From contig CM023454.1 of assembly GCA_013339765.2 (NCBI GenBank), positions 43,905,177 to 43,969,176 of the forward strand: a stretch of 64,000 nt of DNA. Reading direction: 5' to 3'. Made by a program: the position numbers and the translations under genes. Positions 12,117 to 21,048 of this stretch are shown in pieces (position 1 is the first letter of the stretch; the number at the start of each line of letters is the position of its first letter). The stretch comes from Haemaphysalis longicornis. Lineage: Eukaryota > Arthropoda > Arachnida > Ixodida > Ixodidae. The notes under the pieces were generated by a model. The model saw nothing but the letters and a program-made list of their open reading frames with translations, did not search any database and was not told where the DNA came from.

Positions 12117-12300
12117 CTAGAATGTAAAAGCAAAACAAGACGGCAAAAAGGAGTAAACGAGTCGCTGGCAGGATGTACCGAAGCCACCACGAACAGCTGG
12201 AGTTTGACGAAAAAAATTACACCATCTTCCCGAGGGGAACCCTGATGAGGATGCGAAGCATCGTGGTGGTTCCGTGTGGTTCCATTGTGTTGCCGCTATG
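12117..12300. repeat. Dispersed repeat, terminal segment
   Basis: The segment AATTACACCATCTTCCCGAG, then GGGGAACCCTGATG and GATGCGAAGCATCG (about 12,213-12,262), recurs in altered form at about 40,285-40,340 in this window. That marks an interspersed repeat family with a short stem (GATGC/GCATC) at one end. I associate such motifs with tick repeats but cannot name the family. Confidence 0.5.
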
Positions 12301-13139
12301 TTGAGTGATCTGGTTTTTACTAGGGCCAGAGGGAATTCTGCGTCCGGGTACACACCGGTGGCAAAGGCACGCAATTACTGTTGTGTTACGGTGAGTAGGC
12401 GGTGGTTCTCGAGGCGCCGAAACTCGCCCATCTTGTTCTTGTCGATGTTGTCTCTGTGGTAGAATCGGTTGTCTCAATCAGCGTTGGTGACGTAAAGGTT
12501 GTTGACATTGGTGCCCCGCCTGAGAGCAAAGTACAAACCCTCCTCTTCGCAGCTTTATCTTCTCCTTCTTCTTCTGCGGCGGTTCCCCTACGGGAAGATG
12601 GCGACGGTGGTTGAACGCAAACCTATCTCGTGATTTATTCTTTGGTTGCCAATCCCAAGGGGCATCCTGCCACAATCAACATCAGAGGCGCTGCGGACGG
12701 GGCTGGTTGAGCTGCAAGGCGCGTGGCGCTTCCCAAATTCAACACCTTCCTCTGAAGTTTTCAGTTCGTCGTTTCAGTTCACGTTCAGCTTCGCGTGCCT
12801 TCGTTGTATCAGTAGCTTCTAGACGTAGTTTGAATGAGTCAAGGACATAAGGCGCGTTCGCAGCACTTGCTCCTGTCCGGAATTTTTATCCAAGTGGGAA
12901 GAGCCCCGCGTACCTCCCGTTGCGGCCAGAGAGTGGTGGGATCGAAACTGGGCGCCGCTAGCTATTTCTTTTTTATAGTGTAGTATCGCGCAGCTGTGGG
13001 TGTAAGGAGGAGAGTTGCGCATCCGCAGTGTGAGTGCGGACGCCGGCGACACCAAACCGGACAGGCCACCGCTATAAGATGCTTCGCTTTTAATAAAACT
13101 GAATTGAAGAATACTTTATTGATTCTAATATTTTGGAGA
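12301..13139. other. Unassigned, GC-richer DNA
   Basis: Open frames exist on both strands (12,402-12,614 +; 12,478-12,675 and 12,819-13,055 -). On the minus strand about 12,740-12,850 reads as an arginine/glutamate-rich helical peptide (KAREAERELKRR), similar in style to the Arg-rich peptide repeat at 62,885-63,060. No domain was recognised. Confidence 0.3.
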
Positions 13140-13555
13140 AGTTAGGGTAGGAGCATGGGACTGTCCAAAGAAGAGCGGGAGTTGTAAAAGCGAAGGTTTT
13201 TACCACTTCGCCCTCAAGTGTTTTGTCACGACCCTTGGTGTTGTAGCAGCGGACCTCTACGGCCGGTTGCCGGACATCATCGTCAGTGCCGCGAACTTAC
13301 CGGACCTGACACAACAAACCTTCGCCGTCCAGCAGCTCGAGGCTGCTCTCGCCAGGCAGAGGCGGAGAGAGGCACCGACGGGGGGGAAAGGCACGAGTTC
13401 CCGAGTACCTATCGCGCGCCGCTCTCGCACACGGCGGCGGGTCCTAGTCCCGAGGTGGACGTAAACGCGTCGGGGGGAGGGAGCGGCTCTGTGCAGCCGG
13501 GACCTCCCCTCTGCTGGCATTCAATAAAGTCTTTCTCTCTCTCTCTCTCGCCCGA
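13140..13555 (+). repeat. Retroelement-like 3' end with poly-A signal and (TC)n
   Basis: A GC-rich stretch ends in AATAAA (13,523-13,528) followed by (TC)n at about 13,534-13,549. A poly-A signal just before a simple-repeat tail is the layout of a non-LTR or SINE 3' end. Both strands are open for about 80-140 codons without known domains. Confidence 0.35.
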
Positions 13556-13569
13556 CTGTCGGCGCCTGA

Positions 13570-14135
13570 AAGAGGCGAGAAGGCACACTTGGAGCAGAAG
13601 GGCAACGCCCGCGTCCTTCAAAAAAGAGAGGGAGAAAGATCCCCCAAACTAGCAGACTGCAACAGCGCAAGGACCATTGCAGGAGTCGGCCGAGCAACAA
13701 GCTAAGCTTTCACCGAAAGGCCACCCTTCAAAAGGACGGGGGAATGACCCAAACAAAAGGCGTACTGTCTACAAGCCGGTGGCAGGCCGGTGAGAAACGC
13801 AAATCCCCGTCTCATGGGTGCCGATTGCACTGGGGTGCCGTCCGGCTTACGCCAAGGTGTTAAAAGAAATCTCCCTAGATCCAATAAAAAGGTTTCTCGC
13901 ACCGCGAGGAATCGAACCTGGAACGAAGAGATAAGCGGATCGAGAGCGCTTTGTCTTACCGGTTGATCTGCGAGGCCACGTGGAGTTAGAGAAGACAAAC
14001 GGTACTCTTGCCGAACAGATCTTACGGTGACGTGATAATGTCACGCGACCTCTCGCAGCGCGGTGCGGTCCGCCCAAGGTGTAGCGGCAGCGTGCGCGCC
14101 TAGCGTATACAAGGCGCAGATGCAATGAAGTATTC
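13570..14135 (-). repeat. Composite repeat with internal tRNA-like promoter, copy 1
   Basis: Homologous over its whole length to 19,175-19,740. The tRNA-like part is 13,899-13,978. On the minus strand it carries a box A-like TCGCAGATCAACCGG and a perfect box B core GGTTCGATTCC. About 155 bp lies upstream and about 330 bp downstream of it in both copies, so the tRNA-like part is internal and not at the 5' end as in a standard SINE. The acceptor arms do not pair, so it is not a working tRNA. Confidence 0.75.
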
Positions 14136-14219
14136 GTTGCTCAGCGCAAGGCGTAGGCACAGCGAAAACCAAGCAAAACCGGTGCCTGAGCCCAGGACAT
14201 ACAGAGAGAGAAACTTTTA

Positions 14220-14720
14220 TCGAGCGACTGGGTTTAGGAAAGCGTGGTGGCCACCGGATAAAGGTCGCCGGCAACGATGGCAGCTCGTTGCCCCGAGGCG
14301 ATCTTAACGCTCGGGTAGGAGGTACCCAGCGCACCCTCCCATTGCTCGTCACGGGTGAATAAAGGGAAGGGATTGAAAGGACAGGCCCACATATAGTGGG
14401 CAAGGTTGGTGGGCTGGCCACATGCAGGGCAACGAGGTGCGGGTTAGAGGGAAGGGTGGATGTGATAGACAACCGCCCTGCAGGAAAAGGAATGAAACTG
14501 AAGAAGTCGCCAGGTGCGCGCTTGCTCATTGCTGAGCTAGGGATTTGCCTCGGGGTATTTTCGGAGGGTAGGCTGTAATGCGTGAGTATGTCATTATAAT
14601 TAGGCGGTCTCTGGGGGATCGGGCCCCATGGTAAGAAACTAGGCTGGCTCCCGCTCTGACTTTGAATCCTCGAGCCGTGTCATGGGCCTCCTTGTTTACC
14701 CCGAGTCCAGAGTGCGCCGT
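14220..14720 (-). pseudogene. ORF2 C-terminus of a second RNase H LINE family
   Basis: Minus-strand frames give the end of an RNase H domain (NKEAHDTARGF, the usual 'N-E-x-A-D/H' helix), then a basic linker and CPACGQPTNLAHYMWAC, an exact C-x2-C-x7-H-x4-C motif followed by PFNP. This is the terminal arrangement of I/R1-type ORF2 proteins but differs clearly from copies A and B. At least one frameshift separates the RNase H part from the Cys/His part. RT and endonuclease are absent. Confidence 0.65.
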
Positions 14721-15329
14721 GGTCTATGGCAGTTTTACCGGAGAAGTTTGGGGATTTTGAGCGATAATTTTGAGTGTCAGTGATGAAATGAGACCACGGG
14801 AAAATTTTGAACGGTGTCTTTGAATCAGATATTTAGATCGTGGAGGTCGGCATTTCTGACAGAGTGAGCGAAATTGCCGCGCATTCCGCCGGGGCAGGGT
14901 TAAGGCGGGAACTTTAAGGGAGCATATTAGGGGGGTCTTCCACCCGATTCACGATGCCAGAGCATAAGCATCGTGGTTACGGTATTCTGCCGCCCAAAGT
15001 ATAAAATATGTGATCTTACAGGGAGGCGTCGCTGAAGAGCCTGCGCTGGTTGTATTCTGCGACCCGCATGATACACGGGGTGTGGTTGGACAGCCTTCGT
15101 GACCGGGCGGTGACTACCGGCCCGGTGGTGACGATGTGGTGCGTCACGTTATGTTTCACGGGCTGTTCCGTGTTGCGGGGCTTGGTGAGAGAAGGGAGCT
15201 AAAACAGAAGATTGGCAATGCAGAACCGATATTCAGGTGTGTCGTAAGCCGAGCGACAACCTATGTCGTAAGCAAGCGACAACAATAGACGTATTATCAC
15301 GGAGTGTACAGTACAAGTCGGGGGCACAA
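14721..15329. other. Unassigned; small palindromes
   Basis: No coding signal. It contains a perfect 8-bp stem CACGATGC/GCATCGTG at about 14,951-14,976. At 15,240-15,283 there is a near-duplicate of a ~21-bp imperfect palindrome (GTCGTAAGCCGAGCGAC). The GCATCGTGGT motif resembles the repeat end at 12,246-12,270. Confidence 0.4.
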
Positions 15330-15364
15330 TGGCTAGACAGGATTATGGCAAACTTTTACAGTAG

Positions 15365-16470
15365 AAGAAAGATCTAATTAGAAAACGGCAAACAGTGACA
15401 ATCTCTACCGCAGCTGACAGAATAGAACTAGCGGAGCTTTCGAAGGCAATCAATAAGCGTATGAGAGCTGACATACAGAAGTTTAATATGGAGAGGATTG
15501 AATACGCTGTAAAGAATGGAGGGAGCCCTAAAGCTGTAAAGAATCGTCTTGGCGTGGGGAAAAATCAGATGTATGCACTTAAAGATAAGCAAGGCAATGT
15601 CATTACAAATAGGGATAAAATAGTCACAGTGGCCGAGGAGTTCTACAAGGATCTGTACAGTAGCTGGAACATCCAGGATAATGCTGGACGAGACAGTAGC
15701 TCAGAGGAGATAGACATCCCACCAGTAACGACCGAAGACGCAAGGAACGCTTTGAAAGAAATGAAGGGGGCAAAGCACCTGGTAAGATAAAATAACAGCA
15801 GACCTCTTGAAGGATGGCGGAGAAATTGTACTTGAAAACCTGGCGAACCTGTATACGCAATGCCTGATGACCGCAGTGGTACTGGAATGTTGGAAGAACG
15901 CGAACATTATCCTCATCCATAATGAAGGCGACATGAAGCACCTGAAAAATTACAGGCCGATCAGCTTACTGTCAGTCGTCTACAAGGTACTTACCAAGGT
16001 AATCGCTAACAGAATTTCTGCAACCTTAGATTTCAGTTAACCTAAAGAACAAGCAGAGTTCCGTAAAGGGTATTCAACGGAGGACCATATTTACACGATC
16101 AATCAGGTGATAGAGAAGTGCGCTGAGTATACTGAACACCCAAAGATAGCCTTCATAGATTATGAGGAAGCATTTGACTCGGCCGAATCCCTAGCAGTCA
16201 TTCAGGCATTACGGAACCAGGGGGTAGATGAGCATTATGTAAGAATACTAGAGGATATCTACAATGAGCTACAGCTACCATCGGTCATAGGGAGAGCAGT
16301 AAAATACCTATAGGAGGTCAGACAGAAGACACAATCTCTCCATGTTTTACAGGTGTTTGCAAGAAGTATTGAGAACGTTGGAAGGGGAGCAGGTGGGAGA
16401 AAAGGTTAATGGAGAATACCCCAGTAAATCAGATTTGCTGATGACTTGCCTTGCTGTAACTCGGGGGACG
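15365..16470 (+). pseudogene. RTE ORF, RT N-terminal part
   Basis: The first open piece (about 15,365-15,790) encodes AELSKAINKRMRADIQKFN and GVGKNQMYALKDKQGN, the helical linker of RTE ORFs. After a frame change, 15,807-16,040 encodes NYRPISLLSVVYKVLTKVI (RT motif 1). Then 16,041-16,313 encodes AFIDYEEAFDS (motif A with its Asp) in the same element after a stop at about 16,039. Near 16,432-16,450 the motif F/A-DD reads through TTTGCTGATGACTTG. Several frameshifts and stops make it non-functional. Confidence 0.85.
16458..16470. repeat. Target-site duplication, left copy (Penelope-like element)
   Basis: AACTCGGGGGACG, repeated exactly at 18,158-18,170. The RTE coding text continues across the two copies once one is removed. 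Confidence 0.92.
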
Positions 16471-16511
16471 TGAACATCTTCGACAGAACTCTGTCTGGTT
16501 GGGTTAGAACT

Positions 16512-16700
16512 TAAGAGGCAAATAACCAACCAAGGGCGTTTATTCAAAGGCGGTCCCAACTTTCGGAGCAAATACTGGCTCCTTCATCAGGGGTCACTAT
16601 GTACGACAAGAAGCAGCGGGCCGTATATAGGTGTCTTTTTTTGTTTTTTTTTGTGGGTAATTTTCCCTTGCGCGTCGGCCCGATGGGCGTAGATGGTGGG
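16512..16700 (-). repeat. PLE terminal repeat (pLTR), left, inverted
   Basis: Read on the minus strand it matches 17,964-18,157. Shared landmarks are CCCACCATCTACGCCCA, GACGCGCAAGGGAAA, GACACCTATAT, GTCGTACATAGT, CCCTGATGAAGGAGCC and TTGCCTCTTAA. By eye the arms are roughly 85% identical. Confidence 0.88.
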
Positions 16701-16960
16701 CGGCCTTTCGTCGAATGGTCTCCGAAGTGCGATGACCCTGGGGAAGACTCGTCTCTTTTGACGTCGTGTCGCTTTTCACGGCGTCCCTGTTTCCCTGGCT
16801 TCGCAACCGCCACAAGTGCTCTCGAGTAGACGACAGCCTGAGCTCCAGGACCTGCCTCAGCGTCGGCGGATAACGCAACTTCTTTAAGTTCTGCCTGCAA
16901 AGCACATATTTCTGCTACAGCAGGAATATTCAGGCAAGTAGTGAAACTGCGATGGTGGCA

Positions 16961-17943
16961 GCTATTTCCGTGACCACAGCAACCTTGTAATGGAAAAAAT
17001 TTGAAAGGACCGCTCTGGAAAATTCCCCGAAAAGCCCAAGGTGTTTCTCCGGTACGTGGACGACTGCTTTTGTGTCATCAAAGAACAACAGCAGACAACT
17101 TCCATGACGCAGCTAAATTCGATTGCCAGCATCCAATTCACCATGGAAAAAGAAACGAACAGCAATACCATTCCTCGACGTTTTGATAAAAAGACAGCCA
17201 GACGGACTAAATTTCACAGTATACAGGAAACCCACCCCACCGGCCGCTACCTGCAATTCGATTCTGCGCAATTCCCACAAATCTTCTGTGTCTCAGCTCT
17301 CTTACTTAGAGCCAGAACTATATGCTCAACAGAAGAGGACCGGAAGAAAGAAAAGACAAAGCCGTAATCGCCGACCTGAAGAAAAATGGATACACGAGCA
17401 ACTTCATACGACGCGTCAAACGCCGTCTCCCCAGCCGGGCTGCAACCAAGGAATTCCTCTGCACTGACGCCGCCGGTCAACAACCCCTCTCCGTCTCCGC
17501 CGTCTGCCCCCCCCACCCCCTCCGCGCCGACCCACCCGTATTTCGTCCCCTATGTTAAAGGAACGAGTGAACTTATCCCGCATTCTTCGCAAGGAAGGCA
17601 TTGTCATCTCCCACAAGCCAGTGTCAACTCTTGGACGGCTCATACCTCGACCTAAAGAGCGGCCGCCAAAAGAAAAATCACAAGGGGTCGTCTACAAAAT
17701 TGCTTGCGCACAATGCCCCGCTAGTTATGTTGGGGAGACCATGAACTTCCCGGAACGCCTCCGCCAACACAAAAACGAACGTTCGCAAGTCCGACACTCA
17801 GCGCAGTGCATTGGCCGAGCACTGCGAAAAAGCTGACCACAGGATTAACTTTGACGGCGCGCAGGTGATTGGCACCGAAACCAATTACTCACAAAGATTA
17901 CTGCTTGAGTCTGGCACATACAAGGGAACCGGCAAGGCCTGAA
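16961..17943 (+). pseudogene. PLE ORF: reverse transcriptase end plus GIY-YIG endonuclease
   Basis: The RT part starts near 16,961 with a degraded 'SPVSVT-ANLVMEK' palm segment. It carries the catalytic YVDD (FLRYVDDCFCVI, about 17,043-17,080), then IPFLDVLIKRQPDGLNFTVYRKPT (about 17,160-17,235), the PLE thumb signature. The linker ends in SQGVVYKIACAQCPASYVGE at about 17,680-17,740, where VYK-I and YVG replace GIY and YIG, with the CxxC finger typical of PLE endonucleases and the R-x3-H helix RLRQHKNE. After a frame change near 17,810 the C-terminus keeps NYSQRLLLES with the expected catalytic Glu. At least three frame changes make it inactive. Confidence 0.85.
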
Positions 17944-17963
17944 CAGATCCCTCGGAGCCCTTC

Positions 17964-18157
17964 CCACCATCTACGCCCACGGCCTCCGACGCGCAAGGGA
18001 AAGAACACAGTAAGAAAAAAAAAAAAGAAAAAGAAGACACCTATATAACCGCTGATTCTTGTCGTACATAGTCACCCCTGATGAAGGAGCCGAGTTGGCT
18101 CCGAAACGTTGGGACCGCTTTGAATAAACGCCCTTGGTTGGTGTATTTGCCTCTTAA
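17964..18157 (+). repeat. PLE terminal repeat (pLTR), right
   Basis: Inverted partner of 16,512-16,700. It contains CCTGATGAAGGAGCC, GAAACGTTGGGACCG and a GAATAAACG poly-A-like signal, and ends directly at the right TSD. Confidence 0.88.
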
Positions 18158-18170
18158 AACTCGGGGGACG
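18158..18170. repeat. Target-site duplication, right copy (Penelope-like element)
   Basis: AACTCGGGGGACG, identical to 16,458-16,470. Confidence 0.92.
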
Positions 18171-18880
18171 AATTGCAAAGCATGCTTTCCGCACTGGACG
18201 AACAGAGTAGAACCGTGGGCCTGTAGATTAATATGCAGAAAACTAATGTAATGATAATAACCTCGGGACAGCACAGCGTCTTGAGATAGGTGGTGAGGCA
18301 GTGGAAGTGGTAAGTGGATATATCTACTTAGGCCAAGTTGGGACCAAGATCCCAACCATGAGGCAGAGATAATTAGAAGGATAAGAATGGGGTGGGGTGC
18401 ACATGGCAGGAATTTTCAAATAATGAATAGTAGCCTACCATTGTCGCTGAAGAAGAAAGTGTATGACAGCTGCATCTTACCGGTACTCACCTACGGGGCA
18501 GAAACTTGGAGGCTCACTAAGAGGTTCAACTTAAATTGAAAACGCCTCAGCGGGCAAATGAGCGTTAAATGATAGGTGTCAGATTAAGGGATAAGAAGAG
18601 AGCGGAGTGGGTGAGGGAACAAGCACGTGTTAAGGACATATAAGTAGAGATTAAGAAGAAGAAATGGACGTTGGCAGGGCATGTAATGCGAAGGCAAGAT
18701 AACCGGTGGTCATTAAGGGTAACAAGTGGATCCCTAGAGAAGGCAAGTGTTGCAGGCGCGGCCGAAAGTTTGATGGGCAGATTAGATTAGGTAGTTTGCG
18801 GGGATAAATTGTTCACAGTTGGCACAGGACCCAGGTAATTGGAGAATAATGGGCGAGGCCTTTGCCCTGCAGTGGGAGTA
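18171..18880 (+). pseudogene. RTE ORF, RT C-terminal part
   Basis: Continues the RTE text after the insertion. Recognisable segments are LQSMLSALDEQ-like, INMQKTNVM-like, YLGQ-like, KKVYDSCILPVLTYGAETW-like (about 18,450-18,510), KKKWTLAGHVMRRQDNRW-like (about 18,655-18,710) and NWRIMGEAFALQW-like (about 18,839-18,880) just before the (GAT)n tail. These are hallmarks of RTE ORF C-termini. Stops and frame changes are frequent. Confidence 0.85.
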
Positions 18881-18914
18881 GATAGGCTGATGATGATGAT
18901 AATAATGATGATAC

Positions 18915-19174
18915 GTTGATGTGCCGAAGCTGCAAACGGGCCTCCACTTGGCTAAACGTTTCTGCTAAAAATTTGGGAGCTTCAGTTCGCTGGCGACGAC
19001 TGCAGGGGTGGAGGCAGCAGTGATGTCGCCGGACCTCATGTTTGCGTGTTTGTTAAAGCGTTGTTCGGGTCAGCAATTTTGTAGCAGCCCGTAATTTCGG
19101 CTGCTGAAGGTGGCAAGCAAGCGGACGTTTAGCTGGTTTGCAGTTTCAAGACAAGGCTGCTAATTTAAAAAGTT
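18915..19174. other. Unassigned spacer
   Basis: About 260 bp between the RTE tail and the second composite repeat, with no recognised content. Confidence 0.5.
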
Positions 19175-19740
19175 TCGAACGCCGAGAGCGTCTCCCGACA
19201 AGTGAAAGAAAGGGAACCCCCGCGAAATGCAAAAGAGAGAGATAAAAGGCCCCCCAAGCGACCAGACGGCAGCGCCGCCAGGACTGATGCCATGAGTTGG
19301 CCGGACAACAAGTTGCGCTATCCCCCGAAAGGCGAACCTTGAAAAAAGCGGGGGAATGACCCCCACAAACGGCGTACCATCGGCGAGCAGGCAGCCGACC
19401 CGAGATAAAGAAAACGCCCCGTCTCGTGGGATTCGTTTGCGCTGAGGTGTGGTCAGGCTTAGTCTGCCGTGTCAACAGAAAACTCCCTAGAACAAATGTT
19501 TATCGCACAGGCCAGGAATCGAACCTGGCACGAACAGATAAACCAGGCCAGAGCGCGTTGTCTTACCGATTGAGCTACGAGGCCACGTGTAGTTAGGGGA
19601 GATAAACGGTACACTCACCGAGCACATCTGAAGCTGAAATGATAGTGTCATGCGCTCTCTTGCAGAGTGGTGCGTTCCGTCCACGGCACGTGTAGCGGCC
19701 GTGTGCGTGCCTTGCGCATGCGCTAGGAGTTGGCGCAAAT
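19175..19740 (-). repeat. Composite repeat with internal tRNA-like promoter, copy 2
   Basis: Same architecture and orientation as 13,570-14,135. The tRNA-like part (19,504-19,584) is better preserved here. The minus strand shows box A TAGCTCAATCGG, box B GGTTCGATTCC and a perfect 5-bp T-stem (CCAGG/CCTGG). The acceptor strands (GGCCTCG against CCTGTGC) do not pair, so it is a pol III promoter relic and not a tRNA gene. Confidence 0.78.
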
Positions 19741-20719
19741 TAAAGGAATCTTAGACCAATTCATTACATCTTACTTATCCATCTCTGCCACCGATCTCGT
19801 CGCCTCTAGACAAGTGAGATCGTCTTACTCCGGGTTGAGTTTCCATTAATTTTATAGACAAGGAATATACACTCATCGGCCTTACTGAAACAACTCAAAC
19901 AACTACCATTGCGTGTATTATGCGATGATTCAAGGTAACCAAAGGATACCTCTTTGAAGTAATACAACGCTGTGGATAAAAGTGTATATCAGTTGTCTCT
20001 GGTCTCAGTCTTTGTAAAGCCGCGTTTGTTAATTCAATGGACACCACATGCATAATCGTTGGAAGTGCCTTTTACAGCTTCGCTTTCGAACCATCTTCAG
20101 AGAGTGAATTGGAGCGCCTTTTTTTGGTAGGCGCAGACAAGTGTTTTTTTTCTGCGATATTTTACCAGAAGAAAGGTAATCAATACTCGGCCATGAGACT
20201 TCACAACATAAATTTAAAAGAATAAATTGAGCATATTGCAGCTACTATAATAAAATAGGAATGTACTGCTGTATATTCACTTGTGTTGACGTTGCACTTC
20301 TTGCTCGGTGTTGTTACCACGTTTTAGCAGCTTTACCTAATGAATGGAAAAGGAAAACATCCAAATTCCATTCTAATCCGGTTCTGTGTTTTTACAGCAA
20401 ATTCTTGGACATGGTGTATCACATTATTTGTGGGTAACAACAATAAACAACACAAAACAATGTAACGAACCTCTAAAACCTATATGATAAATGCTGAAAA
20501 ACACTTCGGTTTCCAGAAATGTGACTGTTTATTGAAGGGACATGAAGAAAAACGTAACTTTTTTTCAATTCTTTCTTCCCTGTCACCTATCTAATCAAAA
20601 CCAGTTCAATGTTTAATGAAGGCTTTGATAACGCCTGGAATAGCAGCGAAAAATTTTGAATGAGTCCTTTGTACATGAAGAGGAATTTGTGAGCACTGCT
20701 TTCAGGGTGGTGTCCTATG
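19741..20719. other. Unassigned intergenic DNA
   Basis: AT-rich with short open frames (for example 20,037-20,225 +) and no recognisable domain or repeat. Confidence 0.45.
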
Positions 20720-20730
20720 GCAAGGTAAAT
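20720..20730. repeat. Target-site duplication, left copy (LINE B)
   Basis: GCAAGGTAAAT matches GCAAGGTGAAT at 26,266-26,276 with one mismatch. The mismatch is consistent with an older insertion than copy A. Confidence 0.75.
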
Positions 20731-21048
20731 AATGATGATGATGGTTGGATTTTTATGGCGCAAGGCCAACTGGGGCAAAGAGTGCCAAAACAATAGTCAT
20801 ATATGAGGGGTGAAACCTTAAACACTAAGTAAAGTCAGCAAAAACAAAAGTGAAATCACGAAACGACAATGAGCATGGGTGGTGCATAGGGCGAGATTTC
20901 ATGATGCGTGATAGGAAATGAGGTTTAAAAACTTGACGTCTGACAAATACTTAAACACACGTTTCATAAAAACAATGGCATCGTCACCTAGAAAAAACGA
21001 TGGATGTAGGGAAATATGTTGTCTGTAGAGTTCTCTGAAGTGTTTGTG

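Larger units (their letters stand above)
16471..18157 (+). mobile_element. Penelope-like element (PLE) with inverted terminal repeats
   Basis: 1.69-kb insertion bounded by a perfect 13-bp TSD. It starts with about 41 nt of unique sequence (16,471-16,511). A ~190-bp left repeat follows (16,512-16,700), inverted relative to the right repeat (17,964-18,157). The central plus-strand frames encode the end of a PLE reverse transcriptase and a GIY-YIG endonuclease. Inverted pLTRs with a short one-sided tail are known from Drosophila Penelope insertions. The RT fingers are absent, so the copy is internally truncated or rearranged. Confidence 0.88.
15330..18914 (+). mobile_element. RTE-type LINE, 5'-truncated, split by a Penelope-like element
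   Basis: Plus-strand RTE-clade element. The linker before RT, the RT fingers and the first palm motif lie at 15,365-16,457. The ADD motif and a 1.69-kb insertion follow at 16,471-18,157. The rest of RT, the thumb and the C-terminal region then continue at 18,171-18,880. The 3' end is a (GAT)n tail at about 18,888-18,914, typical of RTE. The endonuclease half is missing, and the 5' boundary (about 15,330) is approximate because I find no clear duplication. Confidence 0.85.

Noticed and set aside
19504..19584. Possible functional tRNA gene on the minus strand (good box A and B, perfect T-stem).
   Set aside because: The acceptor stem does not pair, and the same flanks occur at 13,570-14,135. 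It is part of a repeat.
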